NCBI GenBank assembly: GCA_030867875.1
Contig: JAOWCC010000064.1
Span: forward strand, 37,098,802 to 37,162,801
Direction of reading: 5' to 3'
Length of the DNA stretch: 64,000 nt
Source of the DNA: Actinernus sp. WN-2022
Lineage: Eukaryota > Cnidaria > Anthozoa > Actiniaria > Actinernidae
Part shown: positions 62,910 to 64,000 of the stretch, piece by piece
Layout of the letters: every line of letters begins with the position of its first letter
Numbering within the stretch: position 1 is the first letter of the stretch
Notes under the pieces: generated by a model
Databases searched by the model: none
Told to the model about the DNA's origin: nothing
The model's input: the letters and a program-made list of their open reading frames with translations, nothing else
Made by a program: the position numbers and the translations under genes

Positions 62910-64000
62910 GTAAGTTCGGAGCAACTTGCAAGTAGAATAGTCGGCTGGTATTAGCCGAGCTCGAATCATGAATCATGAAAATTATATAGTTTTTAATACT
63001 AGCCAGTTTGGAACAGGAATTGTGGTAATCTCACGGCAGCGGCGGCCATCCATCCCCTAAAGTCGAAAGGACTTGTAAAGTTCAGATAGGAATCGCCCAC
63101 TTGATCGAGTCGTAGAGAAACGTACGTATGGTCTATATATGGTCTTATGGACCTGATCTAAAAACCTAATCCCCAAATTTAAAGAAAACCTAAATATTTT
63201 AAACCCCAAATCATTCAAAGAACGAGTCTAAATACACCTGAAATATAATGGAGAAATTAGCGAAGTTTTCAAGCGTATCTTTATGCACCTATCAATGTTA
63301 TTTGGGGGGTGGGGATTATTATCTAATATATATTAAATTTGCTTCCTCAGCCAGTCTGTACCATGCAATGCAATGGAGTGAGATTTTCCCCATGCTTTAT
63401 ACAACGTCAACAGGGAAAAACAAGTATCATAACTTCGGTATGGACTGAGCAAGCAAGTTTAAAAAGATATGGGAAGTTATGGACCTCTGACTGACCAATA
63501 GCTCACAAAATTACTTATGCTGCGGTCAGACTCGCGCTAGAGCTTGGAGTTCAGCATGCTTGCTTATGAGATACTTGAGCAAATGCTAAAATTCGAAGCA
63601 AGCATGTGCGATCAGATTAAAGATCAGCGCTTGCTAGTTTCAAGGTGTTAACAGAATCCTGTCAGAATGAGTATTCTGATTACTTCCACTCTCCAGACTG
63701 TCCTCTGCACTGGGAAATTCAGCGAGGTACTTGGCGATGAATTATTTGGGAATGGATGTTGAGAGTAACCGCGGAGAGTGTCGAAACTGTTCCTTAAAGG
63801 CAGACTGGAACTGTTGTCCAAAAGAAATGGAGCGGGATTTATTACAGACGAAAGTGGTTGGCCCTGAATATTGCAGACAGCCATCTCATCATCATAGCAG
63901 TTGGAACGAAAGGACTTGGGCTTCGAGACATTTCAAGACAGTATAGAGAAGTGGTAATGAATTGTTACAACTGTGCTCGTATTGCTGTTAGAAACCAGAG
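62910..64000. other. Right edge, no gene called
   Basis: 'gaacgagtctaaatacacct' occurs at 61873 and 63220, marking a dispersed repeat. Open frames at 63648-63884 (minus) and 63731-63946 (plus) oppose each other and are unrecognised; the plus one is Cys-rich (ECRNCSLKADWNCCPKEME). Confidence 0.35.

Noticed and set aside
63648..63946. Opposed ORFs at the right edge, the plus one Cys-rich
   Set aside because: Tempting as part of a downstream gene, but no splice sites linked them to the 62894 exon and no family was recognised.

Overview
The window is animal nuclear DNA, most likely from a stony coral or other anthozoan cnidarian. That is inferred from long GT-AG introns packed with short inverted-repeat elements, CR1/L2-type LINE pieces, tRNA-derived SINEs, many 'acatgtacatgtac' words, and the affinities of the genes. 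No assembly label was available, so the species is not claimed.

Layout. 1-622 (minus) is the endonuclease part of a LINE cut by the window edge. 1181-2458 (minus) is an intronless class A GPCR that resembles GPR161. About 1.5 kb further on, in divergent orientation, starts one large plus-strand gene that fills 3969-49844. I assembled it from 31 exons, all GT-AG with matching phases; they total 3732 coding bases, or 1243 residues. It is a strawberry notch (SBNO) family DExD/H helicase-like protein. Several signatures look closer to the plant FORGETTER1 type than to vertebrate SBNO1/2. Its last exon carries a PIP-box-like motif and a C-terminal UBZ4 zinc finger (C-x2-C...H-x3-C), an architecture that suggests contact with ubiquitinated PCNA or other ubiquitin-marked chromatin.

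The introns of this gene hold most of the mobile DNA: a 16-copy ~200-bp satellite and an L2/CR1 reverse transcriptase ORF in intron 3, a 3.07-kb Mutator-like element with ~290-bp terminal repeats and a 9-bp target duplication in intron 11, a 50-bp higher-order array in intron 12, and minisatellites and MITEs in many others. At exons 15 and 20 the exon end and its 5' splice site lie inside short tandem duplications. The stop codon and poly(A) signals lie inside another.

49.85-64 kb is gene-poor. It holds a hAT-like element of 1 kb with a perfect 8-bp target duplication (a short relative sits at 7052-7140), a CALHM-like channel gene broken by frame changes and by a second hAT-like MITE, LINE fragments (one split by a TTAA-flanked MITE), an element with subterminal TATCGCGCGATA palindromes, SINEs, and at 62894 a possible first coding exon of a further gene.
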